A stretch of DNA of 64,000 nucleotides from Allomyces arbusculus (taxonomy: Eukaryota > Blastocladiomycota > Blastocladiomycetes > Blastocladiales > Blastocladiaceae): the NCBI GenBank assembly GCA_027604705.1, contig JADHYV010000001.1, positions 248,001 to 312,000 on the forward strand, read 5' to 3'. Positions 1 through 10,586 of this stretch are shown here, in pieces (the first letter of the stretch is position 1; each line of letters starts with the position of its first letter). A model generated the notes under the pieces. It did not search any database. It was not told where the DNA came from and saw nothing but the letters and a program-made list of their open reading frames with translations. Made by a program: the position numbers and the translations under genes.

Positions 1-196
1 ATTTGCGGTCATAGGTCTCAAAGGGCGCGTAGACTTTGCCGCCGTGCAGGCCGTTGAGCGACGTGTGCGAGATCGGGCGCTTGGGGTGGTCGGGCCGGCA
101 CAGTTTGGAGATGAACCATGGCGGGCGCGCGCGCGGGCCCGAGTAGGACACGTTCCCGTTAATGTTGGGCGGTGTGGCGCTCGCGGTTGCCATCAT
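1..196 (-). CDS. 5' end of an unrecognised gene (runs off the window)
   Basis: An open minus-strand frame enters the window at base 1 and stays open up to two adjacent ATGs at 196-191. The N-terminal peptide begins MMATASATPPNINGNVS and continues with a Pro/Arg-rich stretch and a KLCRPDHPKRPIS segment. I do not recognise the family. The same frame remains open upstream to another ATG at 493, but that would leave only about 20 bases to the RPL5 start codon on the other strand, so 196 is the better start. The gene is divergent from RPL5. Only about 65 codons are visible, so no function can be given. Confidence 0.5.
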   Translation of the reverse strand, partial: MMATASATPPNINGNVSYSGPRARPPWFISKLCRPDHPKRPISHTSLNGLHGGKVYAPFETYDRK

Positions 197-514
197 GGTG
201 CTGGTGGTCGCGGAGCGGGGTGGGCTGCTCCCGTTGGCGTTGCGTTGGGCGTTGTCGACGATGACGAAGGAGTGGGCGCTGAGTCGATGGAGTTGGCGGA
301 GGGCGGAGAGCCAAGTCGCGAGCCACCACAAGTGCACGTGCTGAGCGCCAAAAAGCGGACAGCGCTCGGACACGATCAAGCCAGGCAGGAACAGCCTGCC
401 ACACCTGTCCACAGCAAAACCCTGTGGCTCGGGAGGTTTGGAAGCCAACAAACCAAGGCCACCGCAGCCCGCTTGATCGCCTCCTCCTCCCATTCTCAAC
501 GTCGACTTGGCAAA
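197..514. promoter_or_regulatory. Divergent intergenic region upstream of RPL5
   Basis: About 320 bases separate the two divergent start codons. No TATA box stands out. The RPL5 ATG sits in a good context (caaaATGg). The minus-strand frame is open across this region, so an N-terminal extension of the left gene cannot be excluded. Confidence 0.4.
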
Positions 515-2095
515 ATGGTACAGGCCCATCTCAACACCCTGCGCAACCTCAACCTCGACCCGACCCCACCGCGACGCTGCGAAACGGACGACCGTCACCA
601 CGCACGAATCGCTCGCAACTGCGTCTCCCACGCGCACGACATGATTCTGCGCGAGAAATCGCCCGCACCGTGTCGAAATTGCGACCGACTGCATGGTGGC
701 CACGGCGGTCCATCCGTTTCCGCACGGCGCGCTTCCCGCCTCATCACCTTCCCGCGACCGCCCACGCACCCCCGCACACGCACCGTGTCTGATCGCGCTT
801 TGCCAGTCCTGACTCGACTCGCTGCTGCCGCTGCCGCCTCTGGCGCTTCGACCATAATCACCACCAGGTCTTCGTCAAGGTCGTCAAGAACAAGGCGTAC
901 TTCAAGCGCTTCCAGGTCAAGTACCGCCGTCGCCGCGGTACGCACCAATTTTTGCTTTTGCGAAAGTCGGCACTCACGCTGCTTTTTTTGCTCGACCCGA
1001 AAAACCCGCTGCTGGAACGGCGCACGAAACGCATTTCCACGGCCTTCCCGCGGCCAGCATCCTGATGACTCTAAAGTGCATAGTTCAGCTGAATCGTCCA
1101 TGTTGAACTCAACTTCCAAATGTCTTTCGCTCCTATCTGATGCTATGCTGCCGCCGCGGGATTTTGCGTTTGGGTTCATTTCGGGGATACCGACGAGAGC
1201 AGCAGCGTGGAGCGTTGTGCCGGAACAAAATTGTGCAGGAAAGCGACGGTTGCGCTGACGCGGCAATTGTTCGATTCTTCTAGAGGGCAAGACCGACTAC
1301 TACGCTCGCAAGCGTCTCGTGACGCAGGCGAAGAACAAGTACAACTCGCCCAAGTACCGCCTCGTCGTGCGCATCACGAACGCCGACGTGATCTGCCAGA
1401 TTGTCTACTCGAAGATTCAGGGCGATTTCGTTCTGACGGCCGCTTACGCGCATGAGCTGCCCAAGTACGGCATCAAGGTTGGTCTGACCAACTGGGCTGC
1501 GGCCTACGCGACGGGTCTCCTTGTCGCCCGCCGCGCGCTCAAGAAGCTGTCGCTCGACGACAAGTACGAGGGTTTCGTGAACCCCGACGGCACGATCGCC
1601 GAGGTCGAGCCCCTGGACGATGGCCCGCGCCCGTTCAAGGCTTTCCTCGACACTGGTCTCGCTCGCACGACGACCGGTGCCAAGGTCTTCGCCGCCATGA
1701 AGGGTGCCTCGGACGGTGGTATCTTTGTGCCGCATTCGGAGCAGCGCTTCCCGGGCTACGACCGCGAGGCCAAGGAGCTCGATGCCGAGACCCTGCGCTC
1801 GTACATCTTCGGTGGCCACGTTGCCGAGTACATGCGCTACCTCGAGGAGGAGGACGAGGAGAAGTTCAAGCGCCAGTTCTCGCGCTTCCTGGCCGAGGGT
1901 CTGACCGCCGACTCGCTTGAGGACATGTACGCCTCGGCGCACGCTGCGATCCGTGCCAACCCCGAGCACGTCAAGTCGAACGTTGTCATTGACGTTGCCA
2001 AGGTCAAGAAGTTCAAGAAGCAGCGCCTCAACCTCAAGCAGCGCCGCGACCGCGTCAAGCAGAAGAAGGCCGTCTTCCTCGCCAACCTCGAGTAA
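515..2095 (+). CDS. RPL5: 60S ribosomal protein L5 (uL18), three exons
   Basis: Large-subunit ribosomal protein that binds 5S rRNA and enters the ribosome as part of the 5S RNP with L11. Exons are 515-517, 868-937 and 1284-2095, giving 294 aa (family about 297). The first exon is only the start codon, followed directly by a 350-nt intron beginning gtacag. Exon 2 encodes [17 protein letters not shown]; the second intron (346 nt) splits the Glu of RRREGKTDYY. Hallmarks visible are the basic N-terminus, [39 protein letters not shown] and the Lys/Arg-rich C-terminus. Introns next to the ATG are common in ribosomal protein genes of fungi. The model closes in frame across both splice sites and matches the family throughout. 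Confidence 0.96.
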
Positions 2096-2511
2096 GGCGT
2101 GTCGACTGCTGTCGATGCGAACGGAGTGGGGTTTTGCAAATGAAATCTCCTTCATATCGATTTCTCTTGCTCCTCTTCAATCTTGCCCAGGTTCAGGTGC
2201 AGCATATTCTTGCTTGGGAGTCCAAACGACAGACTTTTCGAAAGCCATATGTCTTTGAAAATACTGATCCACGCTATGCGCAAAACGCCAAAACATCATG
2301 CACGTTCTCCTTCCCCTTTCGCCACAGCGCCTCAACCTCCTCGCCGTCAATCCCCGCACCGCCCCACACCCATGAACCTGTGCCAGTTGCTGCCACATCA
2401 ACGCTCCCCCACATCCATCCCATCTCATAGACAACCATAGAATCGGCTGCAAGCGCCATCCTGTGCCAGCTGACACGAATAGAGCCAATCTCGACCGACC
2501 AACCAACCAAG
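2096..2511. other. Intergenic, RPL5 3' end to surface protein
   Basis: About 415 bases. The first 200 are T-rich and likely contain the RPL5 3' UTR; the remainder is CA-rich and upstream of the next start. Nothing else was recognised. Confidence 0.5.
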
Positions 2512-3567
2512 ATGCCCAAAACGACCTCGATGCAGCCATTGACCGTGTTTCTTGCCCTGCTCGCGATTCTGGCCCTGCTTGGCCCCACGGCCATCGCCGT
2601 CCCCGCCAGTCCGACGAGCACGTCGGCCTCGTCGGCGCCCGCTGCTACCGCGACGGGAATTGCGACCACATCTGGTAACTCGACGACGACCGCCAATTCG
2701 ACCACGACGGCCAACACGACCGACACGTCGATGAGCGGCGGTGGCCTCACGACCAAATTCGGAGATATGGCGCCGGCGTGTGCCAAGCTGCTGAACGAGA
2801 CGGTGCAGCCGCTCCTCTCGGATCCGGTTTGCAACGGCGCTGCGCTCTTGAACGGGCAGACTGCGGCCGCATCGGAATTGGAGGGGCAAGTCGGCACGCT
2901 GTGCTCCAAGGCGTGCATCACCAAGGCCAACGGTCCGTTCTTTGTTTGCTCGAACCGTGTTGTCATTCCATTTCGTGAACGGAGAGCTGACGTGTTCGAC
3001 TTTCCAACGCATGAACCAGCCGCGCTCCAGGCCGTCAGCTCGGCGCAAGATTGTTCGGGCAACCCACTGCTCAACGCGGCCGTTCTCGCGTCCTTCTACG
3101 AGTTCAACTTCAACTGCCTGACGGTGCCCGACGCCAACCCGACGCAGTACTGCATTGTCTCGCAAGCCAAGGCGCTCGAATCCGCCAAGGTCGCGGCCAA
3201 CGCGACGGCCGCGCAGTGGCCCAAGGACGCGCTGTGTTCGCCGTGCACGGCCAAGCAAGTGGCACTCACGGCCTCGTCGCCAATGATGGCGCAGGTCGCC
3301 TCGCTCTCATCACGCACCAACCCGGCGGGCAACATGACACTGCTCACAGAAAAGTGTGGTCAGGACTGGGTGACGGCGGCCAAGGGGAAGCAGGCCGAGT
3401 ATGTCGTGACCAAGAGCGCGGCTGTGTCGTCGTCGACGACGGGTGGGTCGGCTGCGGGTGCGACCCAGGCGGCCGGGTCGGGCGCTCGCCGCCAGGGGGT
3501 GGATGGGTCGCTAGCAGCGGTTGTGGTGGCTGGGATCGGTGCCGCGGTTGCCGCTTTTGCCCTGTGA
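2512..3567 (+). CDS. Secreted, probably GPI-anchored Cys-containing surface protein
   Basis: Predicted cell-surface protein of about 351 aa if read as one ORF. It has an N-terminal signal peptide (LTVFLALLAILALLGPTAIA), a Ser/Thr/Asn-rich stretch with NST and NTT sequons (about 45-75), a Cys-bearing central domain, a low-complexity Ser/Gly/Ala stretch, and a terminal hydrophobic tail (LAAVVVAGIGAAVAAFAL) after small residues, as in GPI signals. Residues about 142-170 are basic and unlike the rest. Bases 2933-3019 look like an in-frame 87-nt intron: gtccgt donor, gctgac branch-like site, ccag acceptor. Splicing keeps the frame (codon G|CC) and removes 29 residues. The family was not recognised; function beyond a surface location is unknown. 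Confidence 0.8.
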   Translation: MPKTTSMQPLTVFLALLAILALLGPTAIAVPASPTSTSASSAPAATATGIATTSGNSTTTANSTTTANTTDTSMSGGGLTTKFGDMAPACAKLLNETVQPLLSDPVCNGAALLNGQTAAASELEGQVGTLCSKACITKANGPFFVCSNRVVIPFRERRADVFDFPTHEPAALQAVSSAQDCSGNPLLNAAVLASFYEFNFNCLTVPDANPTQYCIVSQAKALESAKVAANATAAQWPKDALCSPCTAKQVALTASSPMMAQVASLSSRTNPAGNMTLLTEKCGQDWVTAAKGKQAEYVVTKSAAVSSSTTGGSAAGATQAAGSGARRQGVDGSLAAVVVAGIGAAVAAFAL

Positions 3568-3573
3568 TTTTCA

Positions 3574-3592
3574 TTTTTTTTTTTTTTTTTTT
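3574..3592 (+). repeat. Poly-T tract (19 T) just after a stop codon
   Basis: A run of 19 T begins a few bases after the surface-protein stop codon. On the coding strand it would place a U19 tract at the head of the 3' UTR. It may also be a slippage hot spot. Confidence 0.9.
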
Positions 3593-4021
3593 GGACGGTT
3601 AGTTCCTGCCCCGTCAGTTTCTTTTGGCCACCGAAGATCCTTCATGGGCAATATCTTGTTCTCATTTCTAATATTGCACGTCTGTTTGAGCCATACGGAC
3701 CATTTGGTCCCGTTGGCACGTTTGGCCGGGTGGAGAAAACCCTGGCAGCTGAAGAATGAAGAATTCGGTATTCGAAAGCACGCTTGTCTCCAGGTTGAGT
3801 GATAGATTGAGTGATAGTTTGAGTGTCCAGTCGCGCGAAAAATACATGAACAACGTCCATCCTTTGAAGCGCTCAACGTTCAGCGAGAGGCTGTCGTCAA
3901 ATGGAAACAATCCTCTCTCCTCCACTCTCCACTAAAGAAGCTCTGCCCCAATGAATAATCATGGCCCAAATCAACAACCAAGCACTGCCCGCTGCTGGTC
4001 ACCACTGTACCTGCCCCGCTC
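3593..4021. other. Intergenic, lower GC, no gene seen
   Basis: About 430 bases, clearly less GC-rich than the flanking genes. There are several weak short ORFs but no codon bias or recognisable peptide. Confidence 0.5.
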
Positions 4022-5274
4022 ATGTTCAACCCCGCTGCTCTGCCAACAGCGCCGACAATTGGCACCAAAGAGCCGTCACAACGCAAGCGCCGCACCCGCC
4101 GACGTGTCCATGGCCGCGGCCGCCCCAGCCGCAACGAGATGAACAGTGACGACGAACAGACGCAGTCGGACGTTGCTCAAGAACAGCAAGCCTCGACGGA
4201 CCCGGCAGCCTTGTCCGGCACGATTCCTGACGGCGTTGCACGACCTGACGACGAGGCTGCCAATATCAATCACAGCACGGCTCTGAAGGACTCGGAACAA
4301 AGTTGGACCCAGACGAGAATATCGGCTGGCCACAGTTGCACGCTGACGGACGAAAAGGGTGCAGCACCGGGTCCCTTGTCGGGCAGTACAAAGAGTATCT
4401 GCCGGGCAACTTGCAGTTTCGCACGCATATTGGCCTGCCGCTGGACCTGCGCCGAGTTTCCTGCGCGCACCTGGCGCTCGGGTTATTCCTCAGTCACGTT
4501 TGCTGGTGCAAAACAGGTATTTACGTCCTCTATTCACTGCTTAACCAACTTGACGAGTGCGCGGCTCGTCTTCACCTGGCGTGATGCGAGGCCGCGCGAA
4601 CTATGGTTTCGTATCCACGAATGGGCGAATACGACGGGGTTCCCATGTCGACCTGGTGCGACCGTCCACTCTAAGCTCTCAAGTATCTCCCCAAGTATTT
4701 TAATTTTCAGCATGACTACCAGAAAATTGTCGGTGTGTCACTTCATTTTGACCGCAGTAATGTGCCGTGCGAGGTGGGATGGAAACCCGCTTTGGAGAAG
4801 CGTGCGATGATACTGGCAAAAAGTACGGCAAGTACCGATGGAACCTCAACGCGACTCTCCCCTATCTTACACGCGCACAGCGCGTGCTGATGGTGGAGCA
4901 CTCGGTCGTGCGCATGCTTCAGTGGATGAAGCACCTTTGGCCTGAGTTCCGACTGGAGCGCCTGTATTGGCGTCGAAGGAGACGTTGCAAATTGAGGCAC
5001 GCCGCTGTTATCCCCACGGTTACAACCATCGTCTTTATCGAATCGCGTGCCGCTGCATCGTTGATTCGCACATGCTCATCCCTCACTGGCGTGTGCGGCC
5101 TTTTCAGGAAAAGGGCATTATGGACCAGTTGCCAGTGACGTTTGATGATCTCCGGTCAGGTGGCGTTCTCCAAACCAAGTTAAATTCATTGCTCGTCGAC
5201 CGTGTCAAGGCGCCGCCCCTACCCGAAACGGAACGCACAAATGGCACTGCTATGACCGTCGCCGTAAATACGTG
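4022..5274 (+). pseudogene. Unrecognised gene or gene remnant in several frames
   Basis: Peptides that look like protein lie in different plus-strand frames. 4022-4330 gives a basic, then acidic, disordered stretch (RKRRTRRRVHGRGRPSR). 4303-4520 gives GWPQLHADGRKGCSTGSLVG and a hydrophobic end. 4767-4965 gives TGKKYGKYRWNLNATLPYL and further aromatic and basic residues. 4967-5274 gives RRCYPHGYNHRLYRIACRC. Some frame changes may be introns (gtattt near 4515, for example), but I could not build a model that closes. Base composition is lower in GC than the neighbours. It could be a real intron-rich gene, or a decayed or horizontally acquired one. I do not recognise the family. Confidence 0.35.
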
Positions 5275-6114
5275 ATTTACGAGGTTTGATCGATGGCTTG
5301 GCGTGGCTGCGTGTAATTCGAAGGTGTCGGACATGTGTTTTGACGCTTGACGTCGTTACCTTCATTTTGTACTGTTCATGAGCGAAAAAGGAGAGAAATC
5401 TGATCATCCTGTTACAGGGCTGGAAAATGAGCACTGCTTCCAATGAATTCAGAATTCGGCATTCATATCGGAAGCAGCAAATGCGCACCTTCTACTTACA
5501 AACGTTTGACAATGGAGTGCTTTTTGGTTCCATGGCTTGGTCGGCTGGGATGCAGAGGGCTCAAAGTGACTGGCGTTTTTCAAGCTGAACACCCGCGGCA
5601 TACGTGCTGGACATCCCAAGTTGTCCCTTATCCTGTAAAACAGGAGAAAATGATTCAATCTAAGAAATGTCTTACCTGATGTCAACGTTAAAAGTACCTC
5701 GCATCGATCTGGCAACAAATATGATGCACCAGTCCCCCTGGCCTAGAATGTCGGCGGTCCGCTCGCTGGGTGGAAAAGTGATGCACCAATGGCTACTACA
5801 AGTAGATACGAGACCAAGGCGCAATTGGCGAGCCGGTCCGCAAAAACAGATCAGAAAGGATCAGGGGCATATCAGCGAGCCGGTGCAGGCCATGTGTGTC
5901 GCGTCGTGTGAGTTGTCCCGTCATCATGGACATGCACCAGCAAACAACGCCATCGGGTGGCAAAACAGATTCCAGACCCCCGCCCGCTGCAACGCATCAC
6001 CAACACCGGCGTCCTGTAGCTGCAACATTATAATCCTTGCGTCCCTTGCCCAACACCAGAATTCGCATCGCCCAACTCGGTGCAAATCCTTTGCAAGAAT
6101 CTGCGCGCGCTGCC
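5275..6114. other. Long intergenic region, no gene seen
   Basis: About 840 bases without a convincing coding signal. Composition rises from about half GC at the left to GC-rich near 6000. A short upstream exon carrying a signal peptide for the next gene may hide at the right end. Confidence 0.45.
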
Positions 6115-8037
6115 ATGGCGGGAGACGGCGCCGCACCGGCGTCGGCGCCGGCGCCAACCTGCCTCGTCGATGCCGACTGTATCACCGCTGCAAGCCCAGC
6201 GTGTCCGGCCCGCCTCGCTCAATGTTCCCGAGACCATTGCCTTCACCTCGCGCCGCGTTTCCACCTCGCGGCTGCGGATGCGGCCGCCGCGGCACCGCTC
6301 TCGCTCGTTACAGCCGCGCGCGCCCTGGCCACGCCATCGGCATCGGGCGGCCCTACGCCCACCGCGGCGTCAGTGCACGCAGCAGCTCCGTCCGCGTCCT
6401 CAACTGCCGACGTGGATGCGGCGCTCGCCAAGTGGCTCACGCTCGTCGCGATGCTGCGCGACGCGCAGGACCTGCTCGGCGCCTGCGTGCTCTCGAATTG
6501 CCGCGCCACGTACGACGAGTGCATGACCAACCGATGTGTCTCGGGTACCTGCGCTCTTTCGGCCCCGCCGGGCGCCGCGTGCGCCGTTCACGCCGACTGC
6601 ATGGCGACGCTGCGCGGCGCGTCTGGTCCCGTTCCGACGGCACGCGTCGATCTCGCGGACGCCCTGTGGTGGCCTGACCAAGCAACACCCACGTCCACCC
6701 CGTCGTCGGCCGACGAGGACCAAATGGCGTTACTCGGCGACATCCTCGACACGGCGTTGCTCGACGAGGTGGAGTCGAATAATGTGTTCACGGCGGCCGG
6801 CACCAACGCGACCGCGACGGTGACCGCGACGGCGACCGCCACTCCGAATATCTGGGGCAATGACTCTTCGCTGCCGTTCGCCGCACTTGGGTTCATTCCC
6901 GTTCGTCTGTCCTACTGCCACGCGCGCACCAAGGCTTGCCGCGCGACAGCCGGCCTCGACGCCGTGATTGGCGCGCGACCCAACGGCCGCCCAGCCTACG
7001 ATCTTGCGTCCGGCTCGATGCAGGCCAATGCGTCGGCGACGACCACAATAACGATTGCCAACGCGACCGTCGTCACGCCCGGCGTCGGGTCCGTCGGGGA
7101 ACGCGCCATCGTGTTGCGCGGCGTGCGGTGCATCGATACGGCGCAGTGTCCCGTGGGCGTTTGTGCCGATTTCGCGGGCCAGTGCCTCGTCGACCGCCCG
7201 CTCTACCTCATGTCGCAGGGCACCGCCAAGTGGGCCGCCGTCTTGAGCGACGGGCCGGGAGACGATGGGGTCGTGTGGTCGCCGTGGGTGTGGGTCGGAA
7301 TCGCTGCGGGCGCGCTCGCAGCCGTGGCCGCACTCGTCCTGACTGTGCGGTACTGGCGACGCAAGTCCCGCCGCGCGACTGTGGCTGCACCGTCCGTGTC
7401 TGATTCGGCGAGTGAGACCAACAGCAAGACCGACTTGGACCCAAGCAAGATGGTCGACGTGCGGCACTTGTCGATTGCTGACTCGGAAGTGACGCGCGTG
7501 AACCCGAGCGCACCAGTGGCCGCCACGGCGCCCAAATCGGCGACCCCGTCAAGCACGCCTATTGTGGCCCCACTTCTCGTCGACGCGCCGCCGTCAACCC
7601 CAACATCCCCAACCGCCGCGTCTGCCGATACGCCCATTGGATTCCGGCGCACACGCCCGCCACCCATCGTCACGAGTCCTGGCAGCGTCGCCACCAACTC
7701 GGCGCTCAGCCCGACACTCACCGACACGTCGCGCGTCTCGTATGTGGCCGACGCGCTGCGGTGGTCGTACATGGACGCAGGCGCCAGTCCGCGGCGATCA
7801 TCTTTGTTCCTCGCCGCGGACGCGACACGGCGCGGGTCCGACGCGAGCGATAACTTGTGGCGCGACGTCGCATTTGCGGCGGCGGGGACGCGGCGGCCTG
7901 GGTCCGGGCTCGCGACGAGCGTCATAACCGTCGGGTCCGGCGCCGGTGGTGGAGGGAAAAAGGAGTTGACCGTGCCGGGCGCAAGGATGCGGCGGCCGTC
8001 GGCGCTCAGCTCGGTCGATGAGGCCGATGCAGCATGA
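6115..8037 (+). CDS. Single-pass membrane protein with Cys-rich ectodomain
   Basis: Predicted type I surface protein. Counting from the ATG at 6115 it has about 640 aa; the frame is open upstream to 6037. The ectodomain contains scattered cysteines (CLVDADC, CVLSNC, CMTNRCVSGTC, CIDTAQCPVGVC), acidic and Ala/Thr-rich stretches and NAT/NDS sequons. A single helix (VWVGIAAGALAAVAALVLTV, about residues 395-415) is followed by a basic stop-transfer YWRRKSRR and a Ser/Thr/Pro-rich cytoplasmic tail of about 220 aa, rich in possible phosphosites (RRSSLF, RRGSDAS). No signal peptide follows this ATG, so a 5' exon is probably missing from the model. The repeated short Cys motifs suggest a small disulfide module, but I cannot name the family. 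Confidence 0.75.
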   Translation: MAGDGAAPASAPAPTCLVDADCITAASPACPARLAQCSRDHCLHLAPRFHLAAADAAAAAPLSLVTAARALATPSASGGPTPTAASVHAAAPSASSTADVDAALAKWLTLVAMLRDAQDLLGACVLSNCRATYDECMTNRCVSGTCALSAPPGAACAVHADCMATLRGASGPVPTARVDLADALWWPDQATPTSTPSSADEDQMALLGDILDTALLDEVESNNVFTAAGTNATATVTATATATPNIWGNDSSLPFAALGFIPVRLSYCHARTKACRATAGLDAVIGARPNGRPAYDLASGSMQANASATTTITIANATVVTPGVGSVGERAIVLRGVRCIDTAQCPVGVCADFAGQCLVDRPLYLMSQGTAKWAAVLSDGPGDDGVVWSPWVWVGIAAGALAAVAALVLTVRYWRRKSRRATVAAPSVSDSASETNSKTDLDPSKMVDVRHLSIADSEVTRVNPSAPVAATAPKSATPSSTPIVAPLLVDAPPSTPTSPTAASADTPIGFRRTRPPPIVTSPGSVATNSALSPTLTDTSRVSYVADALRWSYMDAGASPRRSSLFLAADATRRGSDASDNLWRDVAFAAAGTRRPGSGLATSVITVGSGAGGGGKKELTVPGARMRRPSALSSVDEADAA

Positions 8038-8242
8038 TTGCGCCCCTGTGGATTGTAATCCTTTCTTTTTGTGCTGGCAGGGTGATGGCCCTTGCCCAGA
8101 TCGAGTATCGAGTTTTGATGCATACAAATACACCATAGACGACTTGGTTTTTGATTGCTCCCAGCACCACTCCTCGATCGCATCCACGCGGAGCGAATAT
8201 ATTGCGATACACGACGGCAGCAGCGAGAGCGCCCATGTTAAT

Positions 8243-10007
8243 TTACAGGTGCGACGCGACCGTCTCAATGATCTGCGCCGATAACTTGCGCCCCGCATCC
8301 AGCTGGTCCTTGAAGAACGCCTGCGTCGCCTCAAACCGCGCCTGGTAGCTATCAAAATGCCCCTGCAAAATTGTCTGCGCCCAGCCCGACGCGGCCGCGA
8401 CAAACGCCAAGTCGTCAGACCGCAATTCCTTGCAGTAGAGTGCGGCCTGGATCGCTTGTTCGAGCAGCACGTCATTGCGGAATAAAAACTCGGTGATTCC
8501 AAGCCACAGGCGGAACGGCGGTGTCTGGCAAATCAAGTGGTGGTACGGGTTGAGCTGCAGCTGGTACCAGCAGTCGACCATGGCCAGGAGACTCAGGTGC
8601 GAGTTGGGCAGCGTGCCGACTTTCGCACCAGCCTCGGGCGTGCCCGTCGGCGTTGACAGCGTGTACTGGTCGAGCAGCGTATCGGCGAGCAACAACGGGC
8701 GCATCTGCGCATCCGCAAAGACGTACGCACGGCCCTTGAGCACGCGCGCGCGAAACTCGTCACCGCGTTCCTGAATCATGAGCGAGAAGAGTTCCTCGAC
8801 CGATTTCGCGTACTGCTGGATCTGGACGCGCGCGGCTGGGTTCAGCAGCGCGAGCCCGCCGTAGACGTGCCATTTGTTCGAGTAGATGCGCAAGGTCATG
8901 GCCACCTTGACGTTGTCGATGCCGCCAACGTACCGCGGGTCGCGCCACGGGTAGGCCGTGCGCGTCTGCCACGCTGTGCCCATGGCCTTGAAGGCCAGAT
9001 GTGTCGCGGCCTGCGTGTCGGCCGTGATCCGATCGTGGTCGGCGGCCGTCAGGTAGACGAGCGACGAGCCAGTTGTGCCGAGAATGCGCTCGGCGAGACG
9101 GAGGGCCGCGTCGGTCGCGCGGTGCCGGATCAGGATCAGCGGTTGGCCCTTGGGGGAGACGCTCGGGCCGTGCATACTGTGACAGGTGACGATTTGCACG
9201 TCCGGCGGCAGGTAGGCTTCAAAGGCCTTGATTTCGGGCGCTAGACGGCGGAAATGCGTGGTCAGATCTCTTGTCGAGTTCCAGCGAGTTGAGCGAGATC
9301 AGGGGAGCACGAACCTTTCACGGACGTTTGCCCTCCGACGATCGCACCGACCTTGGTCGCTGCAAGGTGCACATATGCAAGTCAGTCCGCACTCAAAACA
9401 CATTCAGCGGCCACTTCAAACACGTACACGGGCCGTACTGCTTGACCACCTGGTCAATGAACTTGGCCTCGACGCTGTAGATGATAAAGTCGCTGCAAAT
9501 TTGCACGAATAAGGGCGTCAGCACCGCACTCTCGAAAGCAAAAATTCATCAATGTGAGTACCTTCTCCGGCTGACCAAATGGCCGTTTTCGAGCACATTC
9601 AGGTTCGGGAACTCGGCCTTGAGTGCGTCGTACTTGTCGGGCAGATCGCACACGTTGATTCTGGCACGCCAGGTCGCAAATTGGCGATGAGATGGCGGCC
9701 ACGACCTTCAATTCGATCACACGTCGTGGAAATGGACGAAACGCACTTTTTCCACCCGGCCTGGTAAAAGATGCGCGCGTAGAGCTTGCCCATATCACCC
9801 ATGCCTAGTTGCCGAGATTTGCGGCACTCCCATGGTCAGAATAGCCCCAGTATTCGCGTTCTTGCGGCCCGCGCGCTCGATCAATCAAAGACCTAGGTAT
9901 TGATGCTATGGGAGCAGCGGAGACTGACCAATGATGCCAATTTCAATCTGATCCTTGGCGGGCTCGTCTTGGCCATTCGCGGCCAATCCATGGCTGTCGC
10001 TATTCAT
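8243..10007 (-). CDS. TYR1: Prephenate dehydrogenase (NADP+), six exons
   Basis: Oxidative decarboxylation of prephenate to 4-hydroxyphenylpyruvate, the tyrosine branch of the shikimate pathway; cytosolic. Exons (minus strand): 10007-9929, 9804-9747, 9660-9562, 9492-9428, 9359-9315, 9240-8243. They sum to 447 aa (yeast Tyr1 452). The Rossmann motif is IGIIGMGDMG, split by the first intron. Then come SDFIIYSVEA, VGAIVGGQTSVK, the active-site HSMHGP, ITADTQAATHLAF, and SNKWHVYGGLALLNP, all strongly like yeast Tyr1. Five short introns crowd the first 40% of the gene. It is divergent from the HAD phosphatase. The C-terminus ends at the family's usual position; no fused chorismate mutase is seen. 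Confidence 0.96.
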
Positions 10008-10586
10008 GGTGGTCGGTTGGAGTAACTTGCAGGGAGTCGGAGCGCGACAGTGCCGCTAACTGGTCCAAGCTTTTGATGTCGTGGGTGCCGAGTATGGCGG
10101 TTGCGTGAATCGAGAGAGGGTGGACGAGGTCGTTGGCAGCGACTGTCGTGGCCCAATCCTCCGCGGCGCGCGTCGACAGGTGCAACGCGTCGCCATGCGA
10201 GCCCCATCCATGTTGATGCATCTACGAAAGCTGCGCGCCATGTGCTCGGCAGGTCGGCGCGGATGACGGACTGGAAGTGCTCGCCTGTCGTTGGACTCGA
10301 ACTATTGGTGTGATTTGAGGCCAGCCACTTGATCGCGATAGCACGTGCCAATGAATCACTCGATCTGCTTGCTGCGATTTGATCAGCAATGGCATGTCGG
10401 CGTGTCGCTGCCCATCATGCTGCCAGCAACTTGTCCTCCTCTGCAATTCCTATTTGTCCTTTCTGCACCTCCTCGACTGTGGAGTCTTTGCTCAACTCGC
10501 AGCAGACGCTCCCAGTAACTGTTGTCGGCTCACTGCTGCGCGCCGACATCTACACCGCAAATATCGACACCAAGACAAACCGCATC
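10008..10586. promoter_or_regulatory. Divergent promoter region, TYR1 / HAD phosphatase
   Basis: About 580 bases between two divergent ATGs. There are open frames on both strands, but none with a convincing protein. The plus frame upstream of 10587 is open and rich in Ser/Cys; it is probably leader. No TATA box or other known motif was recognised. Confidence 0.4.

Noticed and set aside
1280-2155. 291-codon minus-strand ORF opposite RPL5
   Set aside because: Mirror of GC-rich RPL5 codons; Leu/Arg/Glu-rich low-information peptide with no recognisable motif.
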